The notes: a model not told the origin generated them from the sequence alone. DNA of 44,108 nt from an uncultured Caulobacterales bacterium (GCA_903900155.1 CAIUMD010000010.1:1-44108); one strand, 5' to 3'. Shown: positions 1 through 10,049, numbered from the stretch's first letter. Numbers and translations: made by a program.

Positions 1-155
1 CCCAGAGAGTACGCTAGCACCTTTTGCGGAGAGACCGGCCAGCACGCTGCGCAGGCTGAAAGCTCCCCGCGCCGGCCTCTTGCCCCCACCAACACCAAGG
101 CTCAAATCAACCCAGGACTCTCGTTATCGCTGGATGAGAAATGGGGGTCACGTCA
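1..155 (+). mobile_element. Right end of an IS3-type insertion sequence (truncated by window start)
   Basis: The frame starting at base 1 is open and reads like the C-terminal end of an IS3-family OrfB transposase: a PREYA motif, then a Q/A-rich stretch, then an APTNTKAQINPGLSLSLDE-type tail of the kind produced when OrfB runs through the element's end. The DNA at 133-155 ends in gggggtcacgtca, whose reverse complement starts TGACGTGACCCCC, a plausible terminal inverted repeat. The left end and the catalytic domain lie outside the window, so family and exact boundary are inferred. The boundary could be a few bases either side of 155. Confidence 0.45.
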
Positions 156-207
156 CCTACCGCACCTTCGACCGGATCACGCGCGTCGATCAGGGCGCCA
201 TCGTTGA
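1..207 (+). CDS. C-terminal fragment of an IS3-like transposase, partial
   Basis: This is a 68-codon open frame from the first base to a TGA at 205-207. It begins PREYASTFCGETGQHAAQ, which resembles the segment that follows the DDE domain in OrfB-type transposases of the IS3 family. If the element ends near 155, the last 17 codons are read-through into flanking DNA. The integrase core with its D, D and E residues is not in the window, so activity cannot be judged. The alternative is chance similarity in a non-coding flank. Confidence 0.4.
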   Translation, partial: PREYASTFCGETGQHAAQAESSPRRPLAPTNTKAQINPGLSLSLDEKWGSRHLPHLRPDHARRSGRHR

Positions 208-334
208 GAACAAGCGGCTAAGTGAAGCGCTGGAGATGTGTCGGGCGATGCAGGCCGAGCTACCGCCGAAGCTTCGGAGCCGGAAGGCTCCCGCGCGGAC
301 GGCGCAGGCGGAACACATGTTTACTGCCGGTTGA
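156..334 (+). pseudogene. 3' remnant of a gene next to the IS end
   Basis: After the presumed IS end an open frame continues to a TGA at 332-334. Its translation has normal protein character (a DRITRVDQGAIVENKRL stretch, then a helical SEALEMCRAMQAEL segment and a basic tail) and GC-rich third positions. There is no convincing start codon or ribosome-binding site of its own; the nearest ATG, at 134, lies inside the presumed IS. It therefore looks like the C-terminal end of a gene interrupted by the insertion. It overlaps the convergent gene ending at 321 by 14 bp. The product is not recognised. Confidence 0.35.
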
Positions 335-1193
335 TTTGACTCGGATCGTAAAGAACCAGTTGGCCGAACGGTTCGATGTGGCCGCCCGAAGTCATAAACT
401 CAGTCCAACTCTGCTTCGCAATCGACTTTGCCTCCCCTCCACATTTGGGGCACGAGTAAACCCCAACGGGCGGCTTGTAGGCCTTGCGGAAGAGGGCGAA
501 CGGAAGCCCGGCGATGGGTTGGGAATTTTCCCACCTAATCACCCTTACTGGCCGCAGGTCAGTTCGCGCCAACGCTACGGATACACGTTGGCAAGCTGCT
601 GAGTCCCTTGCGTTTTCTTCTAGCGTCCATTCCTCAGCGGTCAGTTCGCCAACGACAAGTTCGTTTCGCTCGCCTGACGTGAGCGAGATGAGCCCGTCTG
701 TCGCCATGTCAGTGTCGCCGCTGAAGACGGCATGGGGAGATTTAGACCCGCACCGGCGGCACTTGAGGGTCAAGACATAGCCCTCGACCCTCCGGCGATT
801 GCGCAAAGAGCCAATCCATTCTTTTGCGAATTCTGTCTGCTGTTCGAAGCGGGAGGGGATGACGTCGGGGCCTTGGTCGAAGATGCCGACGAGCTCCGTC
901 GCTGGAACTCCCATCTTCATTTTGTAGGCTTTCAGGCCCTGTCCCATGTCCCTCGCCATCCCGGATGGCCAGACGTGAAGGCTCGCGCCGTAGCAGAACG
1001 GAATCAGGCCCTTCGGTTCGAGCGCCCGACGTCGGACAGTGCCCAAGGCTTCGAAGAAGTCGTCTTCGTCCGCCGTGAAGGTCTCATCGCGTACCCGACA
1101 GGTGATCCGGCACGTCTGGCCGATATTCTCGGTGACGAGCTGAATTTGCTCGTCGTCATCGCCCCCGATCACGAAGATTGCATGTTCCGCCAA
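321..1193 (-). CDS. Unrecognised two-part protein with Cys pairs (putative zinc ribbon)
   Basis: The protein is about 290 residues. I place the start at a TTG (1193) because AGGGGG lies a few bases upstream; an in-frame TTG at 1220 would add nine residues. No signal peptide or membrane segment is visible. The N-terminal half is acidic and contains a conserved-looking GLIPFCYGASLHVWPSGMAR segment near residue 70. The C-terminal half carries two CxxC pairs (CRRC and, near the C-terminus, CPKC) that could form a zinc ribbon. Codon use is less GC-biased than in the housekeeping genes to the right, and it lies between an IS end and a TetR/MipA pair, which suggests accessory DNA. I do not recognise the family. 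An immunity-type or small regulatory role is conceivable but unsupported. Confidence 0.6.
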   Translation of the reverse strand: MAEHAIFVIGGDDDEQIQLVTENIGQTCRITCRVRDETFTADEDDFFEALGTVRRRALEPKGLIPFCYGASLHVWPSGMARDMGQGLKAYKMKMGVPATELVGIFDQGPDVIPSRFEQQTEFAKEWIGSLRNRRRVEGYVLTLKCRRCGSKSPHAVFSGDTDMATDGLISLTSGERNELVVGELTAEEWTLEENARDSAACQRVSVALARTDLRPVRVIRWENSQPIAGLPFALFRKAYKPPVGVYSCPKCGGEAKSIAKQSWTEFMTSGGHIEPFGQLVLYDPSQINRQ

Positions 1194-1526
1194 AGAAGCC
1201 CCCTGCCCGCGAGAATCCAACCTAGGCTATCTGGCGGACCGAGTGCCAGTGGCGATGGCGCGACGCCTACGTGCCCCGCGCGCCTGACGGCGCACTCGGA
1301 AAACAAAGAACGAAGCTGAACCGCCTGTGCGGAGGACAGCGGTCGGGCTCTGCGCGGCCCGAGGGCTCCGCGCCCGCCCGCTCCCCTCACCTATCCCACT
1401 GCGACATTTTTAAATGGCAGCCGGCGCGACATCTCTAACCGGCGTAGACATCCTATATAGGAGGCGGACGTCCCTCTGCGTGTCGCCATTGACTACCAAA
1501 CTTGATCGCCCGACATTTGCGTCGAA
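1194..1526. other. Intergenic region upstream of the TetR-type gene
   Basis: This 333-bp stretch separates the divergent gene at 321-1193 from the TetR-type gene. I see no convincing coding frame. Bases 1210-1390 are GC-rich with short self-complementary stretches, and 1405-1500 are AT-richer and likely hold the promoter of the regulator, including the palindrome at 1452-1461. Confidence 0.5.
1452..1461. promoter_or_regulatory. 10-bp perfect palindrome, possible TetR autoregulatory operator
   Basis: The sequence cctatatagg is a perfect palindrome about 65 bp before the start of the TetR-type gene. The element atcctat recurs in the promoter of the downstream mipA-like gene (2194-2200). A shared half-site for the regulator is an inference. 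Confidence 0.35.
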
Positions 1527-2120
1527 TTGGAGGACCAGATCATCGCCGCCGCCTCCCCTTCACCGCAACGCCGCCGCAGAGGCGCCGCGCTCGAAGACGC
1601 CATATTGGACGCGGGTTGGGCGGAGCTCTCCACTCTTGGATATTCGGCGTTCACGATCGAAGCCGTGGTCAAGCGCGCTGGCACAAGTCGGCCGGTCGTC
1701 TATCGGCGCTGGCCGACGCGGGTCAGTCTGGCGTCGGCCTCGATCATCCGGTTCATCAAGGCAAATCCGGTCGAAGCGCCCGATATGGGCAATGTCCGTG
1801 ACGAACTGTGCGCGTTGCTCCGTCAGTTCGCCGATCGGGTGCCGCCCAAACTCATGCGCCTGTTGTTCGAGATGAGTTACGACATAGCCGAATCTGGCGA
1901 GAGCTTTCTGCATGAACGGTTTCGTCAGCATCCGTTGAAGCCGGTGCTCGATCGCGGCATCGCGCGCGGCGAGATCGATCCGGCCAAGCTGACGCCGCGG
2001 ATCGTCCGGGTTCCGATGGGACTGGCCTTGCATGAGATCGTGGTCACAGCGCGACCCCTTACAGACGATGCGCTGCGAGAGATTGTCGAGCAAATCTTTC
2101 TGCCGCTTGTGCGGACCTAA
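1527..2120 (+). CDS. TetR/AcrR-family transcriptional regulator
   Basis: The protein is 197 residues, typical for one-domain TetR repressors. An N-terminal helix-turn-helix occupies about residues 22-65, with the signature segment TIEAVVKRAGTSRPVVYRRW, in which the recognition helix is followed by the conserved Y and W. The rest is a helical ligand-binding and dimerisation domain of the kind seen in TetR_C_11/16 families. The start is taken as TTG at 1527, since an in-frame TGA at 1503 blocks anything longer and no ATG precedes the HTH. The GGAGG lies after this TTG, so the true start is uncertain. The gene is followed at 200 bp by a codirectional MipA-type gene and may control it and itself. 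Its ligand is unknown. Confidence 0.85.
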   Translation: MEDQIIAAASPSPQRRRRGAALEDAILDAGWAELSTLGYSAFTIEAVVKRAGTSRPVVYRRWPTRVSLASASIIRFIKANPVEAPDMGNVRDELCALLRQFADRVPPKLMRLLFEMSYDIAESGESFLHERFRQHPLKPVLDRGIARGEIDPAKLTPRIVRVPMGLALHEIVVTARPLTDDALREIVEQIFLPLVRT

Positions 2121-2180
2121 CGGGCCGAAGCCGGATGCGCAGGACCGCGCCGAGCGCTCTCGCCTTGCCGCATTGCATTA

Positions 2181-2242
2181 AGATACACACCATATCCTAT
2201 TGACACGGTCCACCCCAACTGGATACGCAACGGCGTGTATCT
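2181..2242 (+). promoter_or_regulatory. Promoter and inverted repeat of the mipA-like gene
   Basis: TTGACA at 2200-2205 is followed after 16 bp by GATACG (2222-2227), a plausible sigma-70 promoter. It is flanked by inverted arms agatacac (2181-2188) and gtgtatct (2235-2242). The arms enclose the promoter, as expected for a repressor that loops or spans it. The region is AT-richer than its surroundings. The upstream TetR protein is the obvious candidate regulator. Confidence 0.45.
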
Positions 2243-2319
2243 AGTGTGGGGAGCGCATGGTCCGGTCCGCAGATTTGCGTAGCGCCTCGGATGCGCCGCC
2301 TGTTCAAGAAAGAATATCA

Positions 2320-3138
2320 ATGATGCCGAATGCCCGGATCCGACGCGGGTCACTGCTGATTGTGCCGATGTTGGCGCTCTGGGCGGGGCCGGCGTTCGCG
2401 CAGGACGTCGATCGCCAAGTGCTTAACCGCGGCGCCGTGACGCCGACGTTCAGCGGCTCGGAACCCAATCATATCGCGCTTGGCGTCGGCGCCGCCTATA
2501 TGCCCAGCTATCAGGGCTCTGATAAAATGCGCTTCCTGCCGATCCCAGCTATCGACATTAAGGAAGGGCCGTTCTTCGCCAATCTGCGCAACGGCATCGG
2601 CATCACGCCGATCGACACCAAGAGGTTCACGATCGGCGCCAGCGCTATGTTCGTGCAAGGCTATCGCAAGAAGGACGCGCCACCCGGCATCGACCGTCTC
2701 AAGAACGGTCTCGGCGCGCGCATCTTCGCTACGGTGCGCGCGGGAGGCTTCATCGCGACCGTGGGCGGCGCCAAGCTCGTCACGGGTGGCGCGGGCGGCG
2801 TCATCGCCGACATGACCGTTTCTCACCCGATCCGCATCACAGACCGCCTATATCTGACCCCGACCGTCGGCACGACCTGGGCCGACCGCAGGCAGAATGA
2901 CCGCTATTTCGGGATTACCCCGGCGGAGTCGATCGCCTCGGGCTTGCCGCAATTCTCGACCGGCGCGGGTTTCAAGGACGTGTCGGGCGCGCTCACGGCC
3001 TCCTATCGCCTGACCGATCACATCACGTTCACCGCCACCGGCGCCGCCACGTCGCTGATCGGCAATGTCAAGGATAGCCCGCTCGTCGTGAAGAAGACCG
3101 CCCCGTCCGGCATCGCGACGATCACCTATCGCTTCTGA
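2320..3138 (+). CDS. MipA/OmpV-family outer-membrane protein
   Basis: The product is about 272 residues. The start at 2320 (or 2323, since two ATGs are adjacent) follows AAGAAAG and gives a clean signal peptide ending PAFA before QDVD. The mature part is a series of amphipathic beta-strands and ends in YRF, the terminal aromatic expected of an outer-membrane barrel. Family marks include IALGVGAAYMPSYQGSD at the start of the barrel and the late segment WADRRQNDRYFGIT, as in MipA/OmpV proteins. MipA is a scaffold for murein synthesis in E. coli, and relatives are induced by antibiotics or metals; the role here is not known. Pairing with a TetR gene suggests inducible expression. Codon use is less GC-biased than in the kdp genes beside it, consistent with recent acquisition. 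Confidence 0.85.
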   Translation: MMPNARIRRGSLLIVPMLALWAGPAFAQDVDRQVLNRGAVTPTFSGSEPNHIALGVGAAYMPSYQGSDKMRFLPIPAIDIKEGPFFANLRNGIGITPIDTKRFTIGASAMFVQGYRKKDAPPGIDRLKNGLGARIFATVRAGGFIATVGGAKLVTGGAGGVIADMTVSHPIRITDRLYLTPTVGTTWADRRQNDRYFGITPAESIASGLPQFSTGAGFKDVSGALTASYRLTDHITFTATGAATSLIGNVKDSPLVVKKTAPSGIATITYRF

Positions 3139-3205
3139 TGGCCGAGCTTTGGCGCCGATACGCCCGCGCGTAAGCCTGAGTCGGCCGGCGCCTGGGCTGG
3201 ACGCC

Positions 3206-3919
3206 TTAGGCTTCATCGTCGCCGACGAAGCGATAGCCGATGCCGGGCTCGGTCTGCAGCAGTCTGGGCGTGGCCGGATCGACCTCCAGCTTCTGGCGCA
3301 GCTGGCCGATGAAGACCCGCAGGTACTGGGTGTCCTGGGCGTGAGCCGGCCCCCAGACCGCCGTCAGCAGTTCCTTATGGGTCAGCACCTTGCCATGCCC
3401 CTGGGCCAGGCGGACCAGGACGTCGTATTCGCGCGGCGACAGCTTCACGGCCTCGCCGGCGCGGGTGACGCGGCGCTTTTCCAGGTCGATCTCGACCTCG
3501 CCTGCGCGAATGGGACCGCTGGGCGCCTGGGCGCGGCCAGTCTGGCGCAGGGCCGCACGAAGACGGGCCAGCAACTCCCCGACGCCGAAGGGCTTTTCGA
3601 CATAGTCATTGGCCCCTCGGTCCAGAGCCTCGATCTTCTCGATCTCGCGGTCGCGGGCTGACAGGATCAGGATCGGGCCTTCATAAAAGGCGCGGGCCTT
3701 TTCCAGCACGTCCTTGCCGTCCATGTCGGGCAGGCCCAGGTCCAGCACCACGGCGTCCGGCGACCACAGGGCGATTCCGCGCAGGCCTTCCTGGCCGCTG
3801 TCGGCGCGCAGGGGCTCGTAACCGGCGGCGTCCAGGGCCGGGCCCAGGAACCGATGGATCTGCGGTTCGTCGTCGATGACCAGGATGCGCTGGCGGCCGG
3901 CGTTCATGACAGAGCTCAT
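3206..3919 (-). CDS. kdpE: KdpE, response regulator of the kdp operon
   Basis: The protein is 237 residues of OmpR/PhoB type. The receiver domain has the acidic pair in VIDDEP (residues 14-19) and the phospho-acceptor Asp60 in VVLDLGLPDMDG, followed by a winged-helix DNA-binding domain ending GIGYRFVGDDEA. It receives phosphate from KdpD and activates kdp transcription at low K+ or high osmolarity. Its ATG overlaps the kdpD stop by 4 bp (ATGA), so it is translationally coupled and last in the operon; an ATG four codons further in is an alternative. It converges with the mipA-like gene, with 67 bp between them and no strong terminator seen. Confidence 0.95.
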   Translation of the reverse strand: MSSVMNAGRQRILVIDDEPQIHRFLGPALDAAGYEPLRADSGQEGLRGIALWSPDAVVLDLGLPDMDGKDVLEKARAFYEGPILILSARDREIEKIEALDRGANDYVEKPFGVGELLARLRAALRQTGRAQAPSGPIRAGEVEIDLEKRRVTRAGEAVKLSPREYDVLVRLAQGHGKVLTHKELLTAVWGPAHAQDTQYLRVFIGQLRQKLEVDPATPRLLQTEPGIGYRFVGDDEA

Positions 3920-6594
3920 AGCAGATCGCGCGGCGTGGCGACCGCCTTGGGCAGGCTGATCAGCATGCGCGTGCCGCGTCCGTCGTGGATCGGGCTGGCG
4001 GCGGCGATGCGGCCGCCCATGGCGTCGATGAAGCCCTTGGCGATGGCCAGGCCCAGCCCCGCGCCCTGGTGGCGGTCGCTGGGCTCCTCCAGGCGGCGGA
4101 ACTTGTCGAAGATCCGTTCCAGCTCGGCAGCGGGAACGCCCCTGCCCTCGTCCTCGACGCTGATCACCACATTGCCGCGATCCTCATAGACCGCCAGTTC
4201 GATGCGACTGCCGTCACCGCTGTAGGTGATGGCGTTTTCCAGAATGTTGACAATGACTTGCTCGAGCAGACTCGCATCCGCCTGGACCAGGGTCAGGGTC
4301 GCCGGATAGTCGCGGGTCAGCACCCGTTCGCCCAGGCGGCGGGTCACCCGCTCGGCGGCGGCGTTCAGCACGTCGCGGACATCCGTCCAGTCGGTGCGCA
4401 ATTTCAGCCCGCCGCCTTCCAGCCGGGTCATGTCCAAAAGGTTGGCGACATAGCGGCTGAGGCGCTCGGCTTCCTCGCGGATGCTGAGCAGCAGGTCGTG
4501 GCGCACGGCCTTCTGCATCTTGTCGCCATAGTCCAGCAGCGTGGTCGAGGCGCCCAGCACCGTCGACAGCGGCGTTCGCAGGTCGTGGCTGACGGAATTC
4601 ATCAGGGCCGAGCGGAAACGGTCGGCCCGGCGCAGGGTCTCGGTCTCCAGGGCTTCTGAGGCCAGTTGCGAGCGCTCCAGCGCCACGGCGCCCTGCTCCA
4701 GCAAGGCCAGCACCAGCCGCTCCAGGTCCGAGCCGGGCGGCGCGGCGCCGGCCTCGATCCCAGCCACGCCGGTGCGGGCCCGCACGCCCTCCAGCGGCCA
4801 GAAGGTCCAGCGGGCCTGAGGCAGGGTGCCCGTGCCGAAGCCGGCCGCCTCGCCCTTCTCCCAGGCCCAGCGGGCGGCGGCCATCTGGGCGGCGTCCAGC
4901 GGCTCCAGGCTGGGCGAACCGGCGGCGGGCGCGATTTCCTCGCCCTGGGGCAGCAGGACCAGTGAACGCCCGCCAGCCGCGGCGGCGACCTGCTCGGCCA
5001 AGGCGCGGGAGACGGCGTCGCGACCGGTGGCGGCCGACAGGGTCCGGCTGGCGGCCAGCAGCGTGGCGACGGCGGCGGCGCGGCGCTGCGAGCCCATCGC
5101 CTGGTCGCGCACCCGCCCCGCCAGGCCGCCCGATGCGAGCGCCACGGCCCAGAACACCACCAGCGTGATGAAGTCCGTCGGCGCGCCGATCGCCAGGCTG
5201 TAGCGCGGGGCCAGGAACAGATAGTTGTAGACGAGGAAGGCCACGGTCGCCGCCGCCAGGGCGGGCCTCAGGCCATGCAGCACGCCGGCGGCCAGCACGG
5301 CGGCCAGGAAGATCATCCCCAGGTCGACGCGGTCGAAGGCGATGTCCAGGCCCCAGGCCGCCAGGGTCGCCGCGCCCACGAACAGCGCGCCGACGACATA
5401 GCCCTGCCAGGGCCCCGGGCCGAGCGGCCGCGTGGGCTTGGGCTCGCGCTCGTGGGCGGTCTCGGTGACCACATGCACCGCCACGCCGCGCGCCTCGCGC
5501 AGCAGGGCCGCCGCCAGGGAGCGGCCCATGATCTCGCGCCAACGGCTCTCGATCGACTTGCCGATAACGATCTGGGTGACGTTGTTGCGGCGGGCATAGG
5601 CCATCACCGTGGCGACGATGTCGCCGCCGGTCAGGGCCACGGCCGTACCGCCCAGCTGCTCGGCCAGGCGATAGGCCTCACGCAGGCGCGCCGCGCTGCC
5701 CTCGCCCGCCGCCGGCCGATCGGTGCGCTCGACGTGGGCGACGATCCATGGCGCATCCATCATCATGTCCGACAGGCGCCGCCCGGCCCGGACCAAAGCG
5801 CCGGCCATGGCGTCGCCGCTGACCAGCACCAAGATCCGCTCGCCCGCCGCCCAAGGGCCTTCGACGCCCTTTTCGCGCATGGCCGCGACCAGCTGGTCGT
5901 CGACGGTCTGGGCCGCGCGGCGCAGGGCCAGCTCGCGCAGAGCGGTCAGGTTCTCGACCTTGAAAAAGTTCTCAGAGGCCAGGCGCGCGGTCTCGGGGAC
6001 ATAGACCTTGCCGGCCGCCATCCGCTCGCGCAGTTCGTCGGGCGTGATGTCGACCAGCTCGATGGCGTCGGCGCGCGACAGCGCGCTGTCGGGCACGGTC
6101 TCGCGCTGGCGAACGCCCGTGATGCGCTGGACGACGTCGACCAGGCTCTCCAGGTGCTGGACGTTCAGGGTGGTCCAGATATCGACGCCGGCGGCCAGCA
6201 ACTCCTCGACGTCCTGCCAGCGCTTGGGGTGGCGCGAGCCGATGGCGTTGGAATGAGCGTACTCATCGACCAGCAGGATCTTGGGCTTGCGCGCCAAGGC
6301 CGCGTCGATGTCGAACTCCATCTGCACGCGGCCGCGATGCTCGATCGGCTTGCGCGGCAGGACTTCCATGCCGCGCAGCAGGCTCTCGGTCTCGCGCCGG
6401 CCGTGGGTCTCGACCACGCCGATCAGGACGTCGACGCCCTCGGCCTTGCGGCGGCGGGCGGCGCGCAGCATCTCGTAGGTCTTGCCCACGCCGGGGGCCA
6501 TGCCCAGAAACACCTTGAGGCGCCCCCGGCGCGCCTTGTTGGCGGCGGCCAGGAGCGCCTCTGGGTCGGGTCTTTTCGGTTCGTCGACCGGCAA
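3916..6594 (-). CDS. kdpD: KdpD, K+/turgor sensor histidine kinase
   Basis: The protein is 892 residues, full family length. The order is: KdpD N-terminal domain with Walker A GMAPGVGKT (31-39) and the DEYAHSN motif; a universal-stress-protein-like domain; four closely packed membrane helices at about residues 400-490; a GAF-like region; HisKA with the phospho-acceptor His670 in SVSHDLRTP; and an HATPase domain with the N box (ENAITYSG), DEGRGV and GAGLGL. It senses K+ limitation at the inner membrane and phosphorylates KdpE. The only reasonable start is a TTG directly after the kdpC TAG (zero spacing), because the next ATG lies inside the Walker motif. This implies expression by translational coupling to kdpC. 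Confidence 0.95.
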   Translation of the reverse strand: MPVDEPKRPDPEALLAAANKARRGRLKVFLGMAPGVGKTYEMLRAARRRKAEGVDVLIGVVETHGRRETESLLRGMEVLPRKPIEHRGRVQMEFDIDAALARKPKILLVDEYAHSNAIGSRHPKRWQDVEELLAAGVDIWTTLNVQHLESLVDVVQRITGVRQRETVPDSALSRADAIELVDITPDELRERMAAGKVYVPETARLASENFFKVENLTALRELALRRAAQTVDDQLVAAMREKGVEGPWAAGERILVLVSGDAMAGALVRAGRRLSDMMMDAPWIVAHVERTDRPAAGEGSAARLREAYRLAEQLGGTAVALTGGDIVATVMAYARRNNVTQIVIGKSIESRWREIMGRSLAAALLREARGVAVHVVTETAHEREPKPTRPLGPGPWQGYVVGALFVGAATLAAWGLDIAFDRVDLGMIFLAAVLAAGVLHGLRPALAAATVAFLVYNYLFLAPRYSLAIGAPTDFITLVVFWAVALASGGLAGRVRDQAMGSQRRAAAVATLLAASRTLSAATGRDAVSRALAEQVAAAAGGRSLVLLPQGEEIAPAAGSPSLEPLDAAQMAAARWAWEKGEAAGFGTGTLPQARWTFWPLEGVRARTGVAGIEAGAAPPGSDLERLVLALLEQGAVALERSQLASEALETETLRRADRFRSALMNSVSHDLRTPLSTVLGASTTLLDYGDKMQKAVRHDLLLSIREEAERLSRYVANLLDMTRLEGGGLKLRTDWTDVRDVLNAAAERVTRRLGERVLTRDYPATLTLVQADASLLEQVIVNILENAITYSGDGSRIELAVYEDRGNVVISVEDEGRGVPAAELERIFDKFRRLEEPSDRHQGAGLGLAIAKGFIDAMGGRIAAASPIHDGRGTRMLISLPKAVATPRDLL

Positions 6595-7203
6595 CTATCC
6601 GCCCTTGTTGTGGCTATTTGGCGGGAAACGGGCGTCGAGCGCCCGGTTCAGCATCAAGACGTTGACGCGCGGCTGGCCGATGAAACCCAGCAGCGGCTGG
6701 TCGACATGCTGCTCGATCGTGGCCAGCACCGCCTTCTCGGGCACGCCGCGCGCCTGGGCGACGCGCGGCGCCTGGAAGCGGGCGTTGGCCGGCGAGATGT
6801 CCGGATCCAGGCCCGAGGCCGAGGTGGTCACGGCGTCGGCCGGAATGGCCGCGTCCCGGTTCTCGGCGCGCAGGCTGGCGGCTTCGGTCTTCTCGCGCTC
6901 GATCAGCTTGTCGTTCAGCGGACCCATGTTCGAGCCGCTGGAGGCGCCGGCGTCATAGCCATTGCCGGCGGCCGACGGGCGGCCATGGAAATATTCCGGC
7001 TTGGCGAAGGCCTGGCCGATCAGGGCCGAGCCGACGACCTTGCCGGCGTCATCGCGCACCAGGCTGCCGCCGGCCTGGGCCGGGAACGCCGCGTTGGCGA
7101 CGCCGGTGACGGCCAGCGGATAGGCCGCGCCCAGCAGCGCGGTGAACAGGCCCATCGAGACCAGAGCGGGACGCCAAATGGGGGTTTTCGAGTGCGAAAG
7201 CAT
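6595..7203 (-). CDS. kdpC: KdpC, K+-transporting ATPase subunit C
   Basis: The protein is 202 residues. A single N-terminal membrane helix (about 10-32, LVSMGLFTALLGAAYPLAV) is followed by a periplasmic domain with KdpC hallmarks: GSALIGQAF, the YFHGRPSAA segment, the ALTTSASGLDPDIS-like sequence (here VTTSASGLDPDISPANA) and the C-terminal VNVLMLNRAL. KdpC stabilises the KdpFABC complex and raises its affinity. The ATG at 7203 is preceded by AAAGGAG. Unlike the standard kdpABC order, the gene is separated from kdpB by a porin gene and a microprotein, but spacing stays at or below 15 bp, so it is still in the same transcript. Confidence 0.95.
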   Translation of the reverse strand: MLSHSKTPIWRPALVSMGLFTALLGAAYPLAVTGVANAAFPAQAGGSLVRDDAGKVVGSALIGQAFAKPEYFHGRPSAAGNGYDAGASSGSNMGPLNDKLIEREKTEAASLRAENRDAAIPADAVTTSASGLDPDISPANARFQAPRVAQARGVPEKAVLATIEQHVDQPLLGFIGQPRVNVLMLNRALDARFPPNSHNKGG

Positions 7204-7218
7204 GGCTTTGCTCCTTTC

Positions 7219-7899
7219 TTAGAACACCGTCTTCAGCGACGCCACGGCGCGCGCGCCATAGACCTTGCCGAAGCCGTGTTCGTCGGTGTCGTGGTAGCGT
7301 AGGTCGAGCGACAGCTTGTCGGTCAGGGCATAGGCCGCCCCGACGTTCCAGGTCGCGTAGTCGCCCGAGCCTTCATAGGTCTGACGGCCGACGGCGCCCG
7401 AGACCGACCACCTGGCGGTGATCGGATAGCTGCCGTTCAGCTCGTAATAGACGGCCTGGTCGGCGGCGCCGAAGCTGTCGGGGCTGTAGAACACCGCTGC
7501 GCCCAGGCCCCCTTTCCCGACCGGAACCGAGCCGGCGGCCTTGAACTCGACATTGCCGTAGTCCGCGCCCTTCGGGGCGCCGACATAGCCGTAGTAGATC
7601 ACGCCCAGGTCCAGCGAGACCGCGCCCAGGGTTGGCTTGTAGCCGGCATAGAGGTCGATCTCGGCGTCGGTCTTGTCGCCGAAGTCGACGTTAGAGGCCC
7701 AGGTCCCGGCGTAGAATTTGCCGGCGGTCAGGTCGGCGCCGCCGAACAGCTGCGGGTCTTCCTGGGTCTGCGAAACGCCGCGGAACACGTAGTCTGAAGC
7801 GACGCCGAGATTGTAGCTCAGCTTCAGCCCCTCTTGGGCTTGGGCGACGCCAGCCGACAGGGCCAGGACCGCGACGGCGGCGAAAATACGGGAAGTCAT
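7219..7899 (-). CDS. TorF-like putative porin inside the kdp operon
   Basis: The product is 226 residues. The ATG at 7899 gives a signal peptide (MTSRIFAAVAVLALSAGVAQA) cut before QEG. The mature protein begins with the segment YNLGVASDYVFRGVSQT, the hallmark of the TorF/TIGR02001 putative porin family. It alternates beta-strands and ends in SLKTVF, the terminal Phe used by the outer-membrane assembly machinery. It lies 10 bp after a 30-residue microprotein gene and 15 bp before kdpC. The natural inference is an outer-membrane entry route for K+ or osmolytes that is made together with the high-affinity pump. Transport specificity is not known, and family members also occur away from kdp. Confidence 0.85.
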   Translation of the reverse strand: MTSRIFAAVAVLALSAGVAQAQEGLKLSYNLGVASDYVFRGVSQTQEDPQLFGGADLTAGKFYAGTWASNVDFGDKTDAEIDLYAGYKPTLGAVSLDLGVIYYGYVGAPKGADYGNVEFKAAGSVPVGKGGLGAAVFYSPDSFGAADQAVYYELNGSYPITARWSVSGAVGRQTYEGSGDYATWNVGAAYALTDKLSLDLRYHDTDEHGFGKVYGARAVASLKTVF

Positions 7900-7909
7900 G
7901 GAAGGTCTT

Positions 7910-8001
7910 TCAGAGGAAGAGTTCGGCGGAATAGGCCGCCAGGAAGACGAGCCCGATCGCCACGGCTGCAAAGAGAAAGTCCCGGGCGATCGGGCGGAGC
8001 A

Positions 8002-8002
<1 letters not shown>
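7910..8002 (-). CDS. 30-residue membrane microprotein coupled to kdpB
   Basis: The ATG shares its A with the kdpB stop (TGATG, 8004-8000), and the stop lies 10 bp before the porin start. The peptide begins MLRPIARDF and continues as one hydrophobic helix (LFAAVAIGLVFLAAY) ending ELFL. Size and one-helix design resemble KdpF-type subunits, but it lacks the Pro-(Asp/Glu)-Lys-Phe tail of the true KdpF encoded at 11776-11862. Overlap with kdpB and position in a tightly packed operon support translation. It may bind the pump or be an operon-specific accessory peptide. The function is unknown. Confidence 0.65.
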
Positions 8003-10038
<2,036 letters not shown>

Positions 10039-10049
10039 GATGTCACCGT

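Noticed and set aside
5275..7302. 675-codon plus-strand frame opposite kdpD and kdpC
   Set aside because: It is antisense to two unmistakable genes. Its His/Gln/Arg/Asp/Gly-rich translation has no domain character.
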